From Pseudomonas entomophila (GTDB lineage: Bacteria; Pseudomonadota; Gammaproteobacteria; Pseudomonadales; Pseudomonadaceae), in NCBI RefSeq assembly GCF_023277925.1, contig NZ_CP063832.1:62001-126000 (forward strand): a DNA stretch of 64,000 bases. The letters are read 5' to 3'. The first letter of the stretch is position 1. The number at the start of each line of letters is the position of its first letter. Positions 19,134-26,676 of the stretch are shown here, piece after piece. The notes beneath the pieces are model-generated. The model did no database searches. It had not been told where the DNA came from and worked only from the letters and a program-made list of their open reading frames with translations. A program made the position numbers and the translations under genes.

Positions 19134-19926
19134 GAGCATATCCATTGGCGATGGAGACGCTGATTCACCTTTCCGCCCTTACGGCGGGTTACTTTGGTCG
19201 TGGCCAAAGTAACCAAAGCCGTGCGCTCCATCATACGGCCCCTACGCTACGCTTCGGGGTCCCTTCGCTCCGGCGCCTTCCGGGCCCGCGCGGCCTACGA
19301 CTTGCTGCGCAAGTCTACATCTCGCGCCTTCGGCTAACGCCGAAGGGTGCTGCGCACCTGGCCCTCCAGACGCCTGCGCTCAGCCTCCTGAAGTCGCGAA
19401 GTTACGGGCGGCGCCTGGGCAGACGCAGCTGTCGCTAGTTTCCAGTTCTTGACCTTGAGTGCGTATTCGCCGGCAAAGCCGGCTCCTACCGGATGGTGTA
19501 CGCCGCTCCATTGTAGGAGCCGGCTTTGCCGGCGAACCAATGGTGCAAACAATACGTCCATCCAGCATTACACAACTATCAAATTTTCTGCTCTTTGCTC
19601 TTTGCTTCTGCGAGCGCGTAGCGCCTCGCACGGCTTTTGATCTTGATGCGCGATAGTCCAGACGCCGCCTATTGCGACTTCAGGAGGCCGAGTGGAGTTC
19701 TTGCGTAGTGGGGCGACGGCCATGGATGGCCGTCGAGCGCTGCGGCCCAGGATGGGCCGTTCAGCGCGGTACCCACGGGAGCAAGAACGGAGCGAGGGGA
19801 CCCCGGAGCGAAGCGCAGGGGCCGGATGATGGAGCAAGCGGCTTTGCCTACTTTGGCCAAGACCAAAGTAGGCCGCCGTAAGGGCGGAAAGGTGAATCAG
19901 CGTCACCATCGCCAATGGATATGCTC
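19134..19926. repeat. Large palindromic repeat element (about 790 bp)
   Basis: The outer 66 bases of each end (19134-19199 and 19861-19926) are inverted copies with three mismatches. Similarity continues inward with interruptions (CTCCATCAT, CGGCCCCT.CGCT, GGGGTCCC.TCGCTCCG) to about 140 bases, and a CCTCCTGAAGTCGC block recurs further in on both arms. A perfect inverted REP pair lies near the centre. No transposase is encoded. Small open frames on both strands of the arms look like products of the repeat and not genes. This accounts for the whole gap between the peroxidase gene and the hexanucleotide repeat. Confidence 0.75.
19466..19536. repeat. REP pair, perfect inverted copies
   Basis: TTCGCCGGCAAAGCCGGCTC.. 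at 19466-19489 is repeated as an exact 24-base reverse complement at 19513-19536. It sits near the middle of the large palindromic element. Confidence 0.85.
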
Positions 19927-19951
19927 ACAAACCTCCAAACCCAAACTCTGA

Positions 19952-20028
19952 AAGCCGAAGCCGAAGCCGAAGCCGAAGCCGAAGCCGAAGCCGAAGCCGA
20001 AGCCGAAGCCGAAGCCGAAGCCGAAGCC
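19952..20028. repeat. Hexanucleotide tandem repeat (AAGCCG)n, about 13 copies
   Basis: An uninterrupted run of AAGCCG units. It ends eight bases from the stop codon of the DUF2798 gene on the minus strand. Read as protein it would give Glu-Ala or Gly-Phe strings, which I treat as artefacts. Confidence 0.9.
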
Positions 20029-20036
20029 AATCCCCC

Positions 20037-20297
20037 TCAGCGCAAATCCACCGTAAACGCCACCAACCGAACCACCACCGGCCGCACCACCAGCACACAG
20101 ACAAACGCCACCGGCATCGCCAACTGATAAGCCTTGAGCACACGCCCCATATAATCGCCATCGACCCCGCCGTTGGCCGCCGTGATCACAAAGCACATCA
20201 GCATCGCCATGATCGCCGACATGTAGAAGGCGAAGACATAGGGCATGGCCCCCGGCCGCAGCTTGCGCCGGCTACGTGGTGCAGACAGTTCGTTCAT
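20037..20297 (-). CDS. DUF2798 family small membrane protein
   Basis: An 86-residue protein with two hydrophobic segments (YVFAFYMSAIMAMLMCFVI near residue 19 and AMPVAFVCVLVVRPVVV near residue 62) joined by a short polar loop with NGG. This is the layout of the DUF2798 family, whose function is unknown. The start MNELSAPRS was chosen as the usual N-terminus; the frame extends 13 codons further. It is divergent from the LysR gene at 20414 and is a likely target of it. Its 3' end abuts the hexanucleotide repeat. Confidence 0.75.
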   Translation of the reverse strand: MNELSAPRSRRKLRPGAMPYVFAFYMSAIMAMLMCFVITAANGGVDGDYMGRVLKAYQLAMPVAFVCVLVVRPVVVRLVAFTVDLR

Positions 20298-20372
20298 GGG
20301 AACCCCGTTCGATTGAGTGGAGGCGCAGGTTAGCAATGGCCGCCCGGCCCGCTGTAGACCTCGTTCGATGAG

Positions 20373-20386
20373 TTCTTTATAAAGAA
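20373..20386. promoter_or_regulatory. Palindrome in the DUF2798-LysR divergent promoter
   Basis: TTCTTTATAAAGAA is a perfect 14-base palindrome 28 bases before the LysR start codon. It may be the binding site of the LysR regulator or part of overlapping promoters. Confidence 0.5.
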
Positions 20387-20413
20387 AATCTTACGAATGC
20401 TCAGGGAACATCG

Positions 20414-21346
20414 ATGGACCTGCTCAACGCTATCCGTAGTTTCATCAAGGTAGTCGAGGCCGGCAGCATCGCAGGTGGTGCCCGTGCGCTAGGGATCAGC
20501 CCGGCGGCGGTCAGCCAGACTCTGGCCCGGCTCGAGTCGCACCTGCAGGTCCGTCTGCTGACGCGCACCACCCGCAGCATGGCCTTGACCGCCGCAGGCA
20601 GCCTCTACTATGAGCGCGTCCGTGAGATCGATCGCGACCTCGCAAGGGCCGAACAGGCATTGAGCGCGCCCGATAGCGAACCCCAAGGGCGCCTGTGCAT
20701 CGCATCGACTTCGGCTTTCGGCCGACACATATTGGCGCCCATGATCCCGGCCTTTGCCGCGCGCTATCCGCAGCTTTCAATAGAGTTGGTAACGACTGAT
20801 CGCAAGGTCAACCACGCCCGAGAGGATGTCGATGTCAGCCTGCGCATCACCCCGCAGCTGGAGGATAACCTGCTGGCCCGGCACATTGCGCGGATTCCCT
20901 TCATCTGCTGCGCATCGCCCGGCTACCTGGCCAACGCTGGTTGGCCGGACAGCCCCGAGGCCTTGCGCGATCACCGATGCCTGGTATTCCGCTACCCCGT
21001 GGACGGGCGCTTCCTGCCCTGGGGCTTCGTTCGCGATGGGCTGCGCTTCGAAGCGCCCTTCGGTCCGGTGCTGATCAGCGATGACATCGATGCCCTGACC
21101 CAGATGGCCTTGAATGATGGCGGTATCACCCGCCTGGCCGAGTTCATCGTTCGCCCGCACCTGGATGCCGGTCGCTTGGTGCCGTTGTTCGAATTCAGTG
21201 CGCATGGCCAGCAGGCCTACGCCCAGACTGAACCCATGGACGTGTACCTGTGCCTGGCTGATCGCTTCGCGATGACCACCAAGGTCCGTGCGTTCATGGC
21301 GTACCTGGAACAACAGCTTGGCGATAGCTGGCGCGTGCAGGCATGA
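20414..21346 (+). CDS. LysR family transcriptional regulator
   Basis: A 310-residue regulator of the CrgA/DmlR-like LysR subgroup. The N-terminal helix-turn-helix has GSIAGGARALGISPAAVSQT and LTRTTRSMALTAAG. A type 2 periplasmic-binding-like effector domain follows (ASTSAFGRHILAPMIPAF, VDVSLRITP). It is transcribed away from the DUF2798 gene, so that gene is the best candidate target. A shared terminator separates it from fadL. The effector is unknown. Confidence 0.9.
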   Translation: MDLLNAIRSFIKVVEAGSIAGGARALGISPAAVSQTLARLESHLQVRLLTRTTRSMALTAAGSLYYERVREIDRDLARAEQALSAPDSEPQGRLCIASTSAFGRHILAPMIPAFAARYPQLSIELVTTDRKVNHAREDVDVSLRITPQLEDNLLARHIARIPFICCASPGYLANAGWPDSPEALRDHRCLVFRYPVDGRFLPWGFVRDGLRFEAPFGPVLISDDIDALTQMALNDGGITRLAEFIVRPHLDAGRLVPLFEFSAHGQQAYAQTEPMDVYLCLADRFAMTTKVRAFMAYLEQQLGDSWRVQA

Positions 21347-21373
21347 AAAAACCGCCCGAAGGCGGTTTTTTCA
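21345..21373. terminator. Bidirectional intrinsic terminator
   Basis: AAAAAACCGCC-CGAA-GGCGGTTTTTT lies between the convergent LysR and fadL genes and has an A tract and a T tract on opposite sides, so it can serve both. Confidence 0.9.
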
Positions 21374-21388
21374 TGCAGCGCGAGCGAA

Positions 21389-22651
21389 TCAGAAGCGGTA
21401 GGTGAGGGAAGCACCGAGGCCGTGAGCGCTGTTTTCGTACTTGGCCTGGTAAGTACCCTTGGTCGGGCTTGCCAGGTTGACCTTGGTGTCTTCTTCCCAC
21501 AGGTAGGAGTATGCCACGTCGATGGTCATGTCGTCGTTCGGGCTCCAGCCGGCACCCAGGCTGAAGATCTTGCGATCGCCAGTGGGGATGCGTGGCGAAC
21601 GGTCCTGGTTGTTGGTCGGCGACTGGTCGACGGAGAAGCCAGTGCGCAGGGTCCACTCCTTGTTCACTTTGTACGAAGCACCAATGGCGCCTGCCCAGGT
21701 GTCGTGCCAGTTCTGCTCTTCGCTGATGGTGCCGAACTGCGCACGCAGCGCTGCCGGAACATCGTTGTTCACCGTGATGTCCTTCAGGCGGCTCCAGCGC
21801 GTCCAGGTGGTGCCTGCGTACAGGGTCCACTGGTCGTCGAGCTCGTGGGTGACCGAGAAGTCCACCGACTCAGGGGTCTTGATCTTCAGGTCGGCATCGA
21901 ACTTGCTGCCGCTGTAGGGGCCGATGAGTGCGTTGTTGATCTTGGTCTTGCCTTCGAGCTTGTAGTCCACCATCGAGTGGTAGGTCAGGCCGAGGCGGGT
22001 GTGATCGGTGGCCTGGACCAGGATACCGATGTTGTAGCCGACCGCGGTGTCGTCGCCCTTGATCTTCACTTCACCATCGTTGCGACCAGGGGTGCGCGGG
22101 TTGATGGTGTTCGAGCCCAGCTCGCCCTTGATGCGGTTGATGGTCGGACCGAAGCCGATCGAAACCTTGTCGTTGAAGGCGTAGCTGACGGTAGGCTGGA
22201 AGGTTACCACTTCGACGTGGCTCTTCTTGCCCCAGTAACGTGCGGCGTCTCCACTGCCATAGTCGGTCACCAGGCCGAACGGAACGTACACACCGAAGCC
22301 GACGCTCCAGTTGTTGTCCAGCGGCTTGACGTAGTAGCCCATTGGCACACCGACGAACGGCACCATGTCACCATCGGTTTCCCCCCCGAGGTTGCTTCCA
22401 CGGCCCGAAATATCGGATTTTGCGATGACGGCTGCGCCACCCACGGTAATTTGCTCGCGCTTCAGGCGCGACATGCCCGCCGGGTTTCCAAAGACCGTAC
22501 TGGCATCTTCGGCAGATGAAGAACGACCCGCGAAACCTGTCCCCATGCCGCTGACACTTTGTTCGTTCAGCGCGAAACCGCTGGCGAGCAAGTGGCTGGA
22601 AGCGAGGGCAACGGCAATACCGAGGGAGGTTTTGAGCATTGCTTTTTTCAT
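21389..22651 (-). CDS. fadL: FadL/OmpP1 family outer membrane transporter for hydrophobic compounds
   Basis: A 420-residue beta-barrel protein. The signal peptide MKKAMLKTSLGIAVALASSH is followed by the mature start SGFALNEQS, and the hatch-domain NPA motif is in VFGNPAGMSRL, the hallmark of the FadL family. The C-terminus ends in Phe (LTYRF), as expected for BAM-assembled barrels. It imports long-chain fatty acids or related hydrophobic substrates. The open frame continues 146 codons upstream, but AAGGAG just before ATG 22651 and the signal peptide fix the start. Confidence 0.93.
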   Translation of the reverse strand: MKKAMLKTSLGIAVALASSHLLASGFALNEQSVSGMGTGFAGRSSSAEDASTVFGNPAGMSRLKREQITVGGAAVIAKSDISGRGSNLGGETDGDMVPFVGVPMGYYVKPLDNNWSVGFGVYVPFGLVTDYGSGDAARYWGKKSHVEVVTFQPTVSYAFNDKVSIGFGPTINRIKGELGSNTINPRTPGRNDGEVKIKGDDTAVGYNIGILVQATDHTRLGLTYHSMVDYKLEGKTKINNALIGPYSGSKFDADLKIKTPESVDFSVTHELDDQWTLYAGTTWTRWSRLKDITVNNDVPAALRAQFGTISEEQNWHDTWAGAIGASYKVNKEWTLRTGFSVDQSPTNNQDRSPRIPTGDRKIFSLGAGWSPNDDMTIDVAYSYLWEEDTKVNLASPTKGTYQAKYENSAHGLGASLTYRF

Positions 22652-22797
22652 TATTAGAAACTCCTTGGGATCTCCGGGGCGAAAAGCTACCAACAAATCT
22701 CGCTCCACGCTATAGCCTGTAACGCAGGAGATAGAGCGGTTTTGTAGGACAATCCGACCAAAATTCCTTTTTTTCCGGTCTTCCAGGGAGATGGCGC

Positions 22798-23280
22798 TCA
22801 GGAAGTCTGGGCCAGCATCGGGGTGATGCAGTGGTGCCAGGCGAGGGTGAAGTCGCGTAGCCGCCCTTGAGGGTTGAAGGTCTGTCGCCAGATTCTCGCC
22901 AATCCCAACAAGTCGTCGGCGGGCGGCAAGGGGGAGGCCTGTTCTTCGATCAGCATCCAGGCGATAGCCGTGGCGTAGCGCAGGTTGACGGTCAGTTCCA
23001 GGTGCGGGCCGCCGAGGAAGGCGTGCTGGCTTGCCAGGCCTCGGACCAGGCTGGCGAGTTCGGGGTCGCGGGCGAGAAAGTCGTCCCACACCGATTGGTG
23101 ACGCTGTTCACCGATGCGGTACAGGCCATGGCCACGGCGATCATGCAGTGCCGAACCCAGCGCCGACTGGCTTGCGGCAACGCCCAGTAACAAAGCTTCG
23201 GCGCTTTCAGAGTGGCGGTTCAGGTAGATCAGGGTTGGCCGGATCACATATCGGCTCAACTCAGTCGCAGCGATGCCCAT
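22798..23280 (-). CDS. Hypothetical protein, 160 residues
   Basis: A soluble, mostly helical protein beginning MGIAATELSRYVIRPTLIYLN. It contains SALGSALHDRRGHGLYRIG and a C-terminal LRDFTLAWHHCITP. Codon use is that of the core genome. I recall similar unannotated proteins in other Pseudomonas, but I know no function. It lies upstream of fadL on the same strand with a 146-base gap holding the fadL promoter. Confidence 0.7.
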   Translation of the reverse strand: MGIAATELSRYVIRPTLIYLNRHSESAEALLLGVAASQSALGSALHDRRGHGLYRIGEQRHQSVWDDFLARDPELASLVRGLASQHAFLGGPHLELTVNLRYATAIAWMLIEEQASPLPPADDLLGLARIWRQTFNPQGRLRDFTLAWHHCITPMLAQTS

Positions 23281-23540
23281 GATGCCCTCGCCCAGGATGC
23301 CCTTGTTATGGAAAGGGCCGACGGGCGCTGGAGCTTGGCAGCTGGTGATTGGTCAGGCCCGCCGGAAGCGACCAAGGCCGCTCGAGTTGAAGTGTAGTGT
23401 GATAATCGTGGTGTAAAGGGCTGTTTTTAAATCGATTGCTGCCTGAGGGGGCGGGGCATATGCCCGCAGGCAATTAAGCCGGGAACCTTCAGGCAGTTTG
23501 GCGGGGCATGCATTCATGGTGTGAATCTGCCGCCATTCGT

Positions 23541-23765
23541 TCATGCAGTCAGCGATTGGCGGGTGCGCTCGATCACGGCCTGGAGCGGTTCAGCCCGGGT
23601 GTACTGGTCCGGGTAGAGGCGCTCGGAGTGGCAGGCGATGCCATGTTCGTCGACCAGGGTGAAGCTGAAGCTGCCCTTGCGTGGGGCAACGATAAGGCAC
23701 TTCAGTGGAGCGAAGGCTTTGGAAAGGGTGCCGAAGGCAACCTGGATCTGTTGATGGTTACTCAT
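23541..23765 (-). CDS. Small DUF3509/DUF1652-like protein, 74 residues
   Basis: MSNHQQIQVAFGTLSKAFAP..., with FSFTLVDEHGIACHSERLYPDQY in the middle and a C-terminal helix PLQAVIERTRQSL. The pattern of a beta-rich core with 'TL.D..G' and a final helix resembles the small Pseudomonas DUF3509 or DUF1652 families; I cannot decide between them. The frame extends 15 codons upstream, but MSNHQQ is the natural start. The 260 bases between this stop and 23280 hold nothing I can support. Confidence 0.6.
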   Translation of the reverse strand: MSNHQQIQVAFGTLSKAFAPLKCLIVAPRKGSFSFTLVDEHGIACHSERLYPDQYTRAEPLQAVIERTRQSLTA

Positions 23766-24310
23766 ATTGTTGGATGTTCCTGCGTAAGACACGGCTTTTG
23801 ATCCGTGCACAATAGAAACGTTCCAGTGACATCTTTATTAAGGAGATGCAGAACCTGACCGGAACAGGGCAGCCAGAGGGGCGCATGCAATAGGTGGCGC
23901 TGGGCTGACTGGTAGGTACGACAGAAGGCAGGCAGCACACCGGGGCCAGGGTTCGAGGCGCCGGGGAAGATCCTGATCAATCTGAAACGTGATTCGTGCT
24001 TGAGCAGCGTGAGCCGCCGAGTGAATCATCGAATGGGCCGGTCCTGATGGGGCAGCGCTGTGCTGCAAGGACTGAGTGGCCAGAATTGACTTTCAGCTGG
24101 GTACTAACAGGGCGCAACCCTACACGAATGATTCAGGGGTTGCAAGTTTTTGGTGTTTGTTACGCGAAGCCGAGCATTATGGCGCTTCCATAGGCGGCTG
24201 TGAAGAGGGGCGAATGCCCCGGTAATCCCTCGAATGTACCGATTTCGTGCATGGACGTGCCGTTTGATGGTGCACTTGTACACATTCGGGCGAGGACTTG
24301 TAACCCCCTT
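23766..24310. other. Intergenic region without supported gene
   Basis: Several short frames are open here on both strands but none has a start signal, codon bias or recognisable sequence. I see no RNA gene or repeat in this part. Confidence 0.5.
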
Positions 24311-24319
24311 GCAACAGGT

Positions 24320-24486
24320 TGTGGATGACTCGCCAATGCCTTGACTAGGGGCTTAAGTCAATGAAAAAAAACGCTAATTTTTGCTGGTGAAAAAATCGAC
24401 AGTTTGACTGAAACCCCGATTTCACAGGGGTTTGCGGGCTGTGTAGGGTGGTTGTCCACCGAGTTATCCACAGCTTCTGTGGATTG
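24320..24486. promoter_or_regulatory. Cluster of DnaA-box-like sites upstream of the Sel1-like gene
   Basis: A perfect DnaA box TTATCCACA lies at 24464-24472. An inverted near-match TGTGGATTG follows at 24478-24486 after five bases. TGTGGATGA at 24320-24328 is one mismatch from the inverted box. The surrounding sequence is A/T-rich with several A and T tracts (24361-24375, 24590-24612). This could be a DnaA-regulated promoter or a titration site. Confidence 0.5.
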
Positions 24487-24694
24487 TCCCATGCGCTTGC
24501 TCTAGTACGGGCGTGCCAGCAGTTTCATGAACTGTCCGACAATTGGGTTCCATGCTGGAAGTCACACGCGGGCAGCTGTAAAACGTCAAGAAAAAAACAT
24601 TGAATATTTTTTTGCGTGGCCAAAAGTCGAGCACGTCACGAACGCGAAAAAGGAGTAGAGTGGCGCGCCTTACGAGTCACCATCGCTGTCGGTC

Positions 24695-25099
24695 ATGAAG
24701 CTTCGCGGTAAACACCTCGCCAGTCCTGTTGCATCCCCTGTGCTGCCATCGCCAAAACAGTTTTCCCTGAAAGTGGCCCTGTGGCTGCTCGACAACCCGC
24801 GTCTAGGTGACAAACCCAGCGTCAAGCACCTGGCCGGGCGCATGCTCAAGCAACCGGCGCGCCAGGGCGTGGTGGTGGCCCAGAGCCGTCTGGGGCAGAT
24901 GCTTTGCCGTGACTGTGGCAACGCCCGGGACCGGCGCATCGGCCATGAACTGTTGCGCCAGGCCGCGCGTGCCGGTGACTGCCGTGCGCAACTGGAATAC
25001 GGCCGGTTGTGCCAGGCGCAGGCGCCAGAGCAGGCCCGTTACTGGCTGGAACTGGCGGCGGGGCAGGGGTCGCAGGAAGCCCGGCGGTTGTTGCTGTAG
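24695..25099 (+). CDS. Sel1-like repeat protein (tetratricopeptide-like)
   Basis: A 134-residue helical-repeat protein. The units are recognisable by A..G...AQ..L G..Y spacing: QGVVVAQSRLGQMLC, AARAGDCRAQLEYGRLC and YWLELAAGQGSQEARRLL. Such Sel1-like proteins are usually scaffolds for protein-protein contacts. ATG 24695 is the only in-frame start; the nearest purine-rich site (AGGAG at 24651) is too far to be its ribosome site, so translation initiation is weak or unusual. The leader carries DnaA boxes and A/T-rich tracts. Confidence 0.75.
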   Translation: MKLRGKHLASPVASPVLPSPKQFSLKVALWLLDNPRLGDKPSVKHLAGRMLKQPARQGVVVAQSRLGQMLCRDCGNARDRRIGHELLRQAARAGDCRAQLEYGRLCQAQAPEQARYWLELAAGQGSQEARRLLL

Positions 25100-25203
25100 G
25101 AGCGGATTCATCCGCGATGCGCACGGCCATGCCTGGTGACAGGCAGCTTCGCAACCGGGCTGATAAGCTGAGCGGCAATCGTCAACGTTAGATCGGGGTA
25201 AGC

Positions 25204-26676
25204 ATGACAGTGGATCTGACCAGCATTCTGCTGGGCTTGGTGGCCGGCGCGGTGCCCTGCCTGGGCTGGGTCATGCAGGTGCAGCGTGGTCAGGGCGCGC
25301 GCAGGGCTGAGCAGGCGCTGCTTGAGGAGCGCCTCAATGCCGCGCAGTTGGCCCAGGCGGGGTTGCAGGCGCAACTGGAGGCCGGGCGCGACGAGATCAG
25401 CGACCTCAGTGAGGCCAACACCGTCAAGCAGACCCAGCTCGCAGCTCAGGGCCGTGAACTCGAACTGCTGCAGATCGACCGTGACAACGCTCGCGACGCC
25501 GCCCACGCCTGGAGCCTGGAGCGCGCCAACCGTGAAGCCGAGCTGCGTCGCCTGGAGGCACAGGCCGCGCGCCTGGAGGCCGAATTGCGCGAGCAGCAGG
25601 AGAGCCACCAACAGCGCCTCGAAGACCTGCAAGAGGCGCGTGACACCCTGCGTGCCCAGTTCGCCGAGATGGCGACGAAGATCTTCGACGAGCGCGAGCA
25701 ACGTTTCGCCCAGACCAGCCAGCAGCACCTGGGGCAATTGCTCGATCCGCTCAAGGAGCGTATCCAGGCGTTCGAGAAGCGCGTCGAGGAAAGCTACCAG
25801 CAGGAGGCGCGCGAGCGCTTCTCCCTGGGTAAGGAGCTCGAGCGCCTGCAGCAGCTCAACCTGCGCCTGTCCGACGAAGCCACCAACCTCACCCAGGCGC
25901 TCAAGGGGCAGAAGACCCAGGGCAACTGGGGCGAGTTGATCCTCGAGCGGGTGCTGGAGCACGCCGGGCTGGAGAAGGGGCGCGAGTACCAGACACAAGT
26001 CAGCCTCAAGAGCGCCGACGGCGAGCGCTTCCAGCCCGACGTGCTGATCATGCTGCCCGGCGACAAGCAGGTGGTGGTCGACGCCAAGGTCAGCCTCACC
26101 GCCTACCAGCAGTTCGTCGGCAACAACGACGAGGCTGCGCTCAAACAGCACGTGCAGTCCCTGCGCAGCCATGTCAAAGGCTTGTCGAGCAAGGACTACA
26201 ACCGTCTGGACGGGTTGCACAGCCTGGATTTCGTCTTGCTCTTCGTACCGATCGAGGCGGCGTTCTCGGCGGCCTTGCAGGCCGAGCCCAACCTGTTCCA
26301 GGAAGCCTTCGACCGGCAGATCGTGATCGTCAGCCCGACCACGCTGCTGGCCACCCTGCGGGTCATCGACAGTTTGTGGAAGCAAGAGCGCCAGAGCCAG
26401 AACGCCCGCGAAATCGCCGAGCGTGCCGGCTGGCTGTATGACAAGTTCGTGCTGTTCATCCAGGACCTGGACGAACTGGGCGCTCGTCTCACCCAGGTGG
26501 ACAAGGCCTATGCCGCGGCGCGGAACAAACTCTGCGAAGGGCGCGGCAACCTGGTCAGCCGCAGCGAGCAGCTCAAGCTGCTCGGTGCCAGGGCCAGCAA
26601 GAGCCTGCCCAGCGAGCTGATCGAACGGGCACTGGCGGACGAAGCGGTTACTGAACCAGGCTCAGATGCCGATTGA
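25204..26676 (+). CDS. rmuC: DNA recombination protein RmuC
   Basis: A 490-residue protein with an N-terminal membrane segment (SILLGLVAGAVPCLGWVM), a long coiled coil (about residues 30-190, rich in E, Q, R and L heptads) and the conserved RmuC nuclease-like domain with LKGQKTQGNWGELILERVLE and DVLIMLPGDKQVVVDAKVSL (restriction-endonuclease-like fold core D..DAK). It limits recombination at short inverted repeats. The last 29 bases overlap the end of the kinase gene on the other strand. Confidence 0.94.
   Translation: MTVDLTSILLGLVAGAVPCLGWVMQVQRGQGARRAEQALLEERLNAAQLAQAGLQAQLEAGRDEISDLSEANTVKQTQLAAQGRELELLQIDRDNARDAAHAWSLERANREAELRRLEAQAARLEAELREQQESHQQRLEDLQEARDTLRAQFAEMATKIFDEREQRFAQTSQQHLGQLLDPLKERIQAFEKRVEESYQQEARERFSLGKELERLQQLNLRLSDEATNLTQALKGQKTQGNWGELILERVLEHAGLEKGREYQTQVSLKSADGERFQPDVLIMLPGDKQVVVDAKVSLTAYQQFVGNNDEAALKQHVQSLRSHVKGLSSKDYNRLDGLHSLDFVLLFVPIEAAFSAALQAEPNLFQEAFDRQIVIVSPTTLLATLRVIDSLWKQERQSQNAREIAERAGWLYDKFVLFIQDLDELGARLTQVDKAYAAARNKLCEGRGNLVSRSEQLKLLGARASKSLPSELIERALADEAVTEPGSDAD

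Noticed and set aside
19145..19915. Small hypothetical genes in the arms of the palindromic element
   Set aside because: The frames on both arms mirror each other because the arms are inverted copies; no ribosome site or domain is seen.
19903..20196. Open frames encoding Gly-Phe or Glu-Ala strings
   Set aside because: They arise only from reading through the AAGCCG tandem repeat and cross the DUF2798 gene in wrong frames.
23996..24193. 65-codon plus-strand frame in the gap before the Sel1-like gene
   Set aside because: It has no ribosome site, weak codon bias and no similarity that I can recognise.
24320..24486. Chromosomal replication origin (oriC)
   Set aside because: Only three box-like sites are present, and none of dnaA, dnaN, rpmH or parAB is nearby. 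A regulatory or titration site is the more modest reading.
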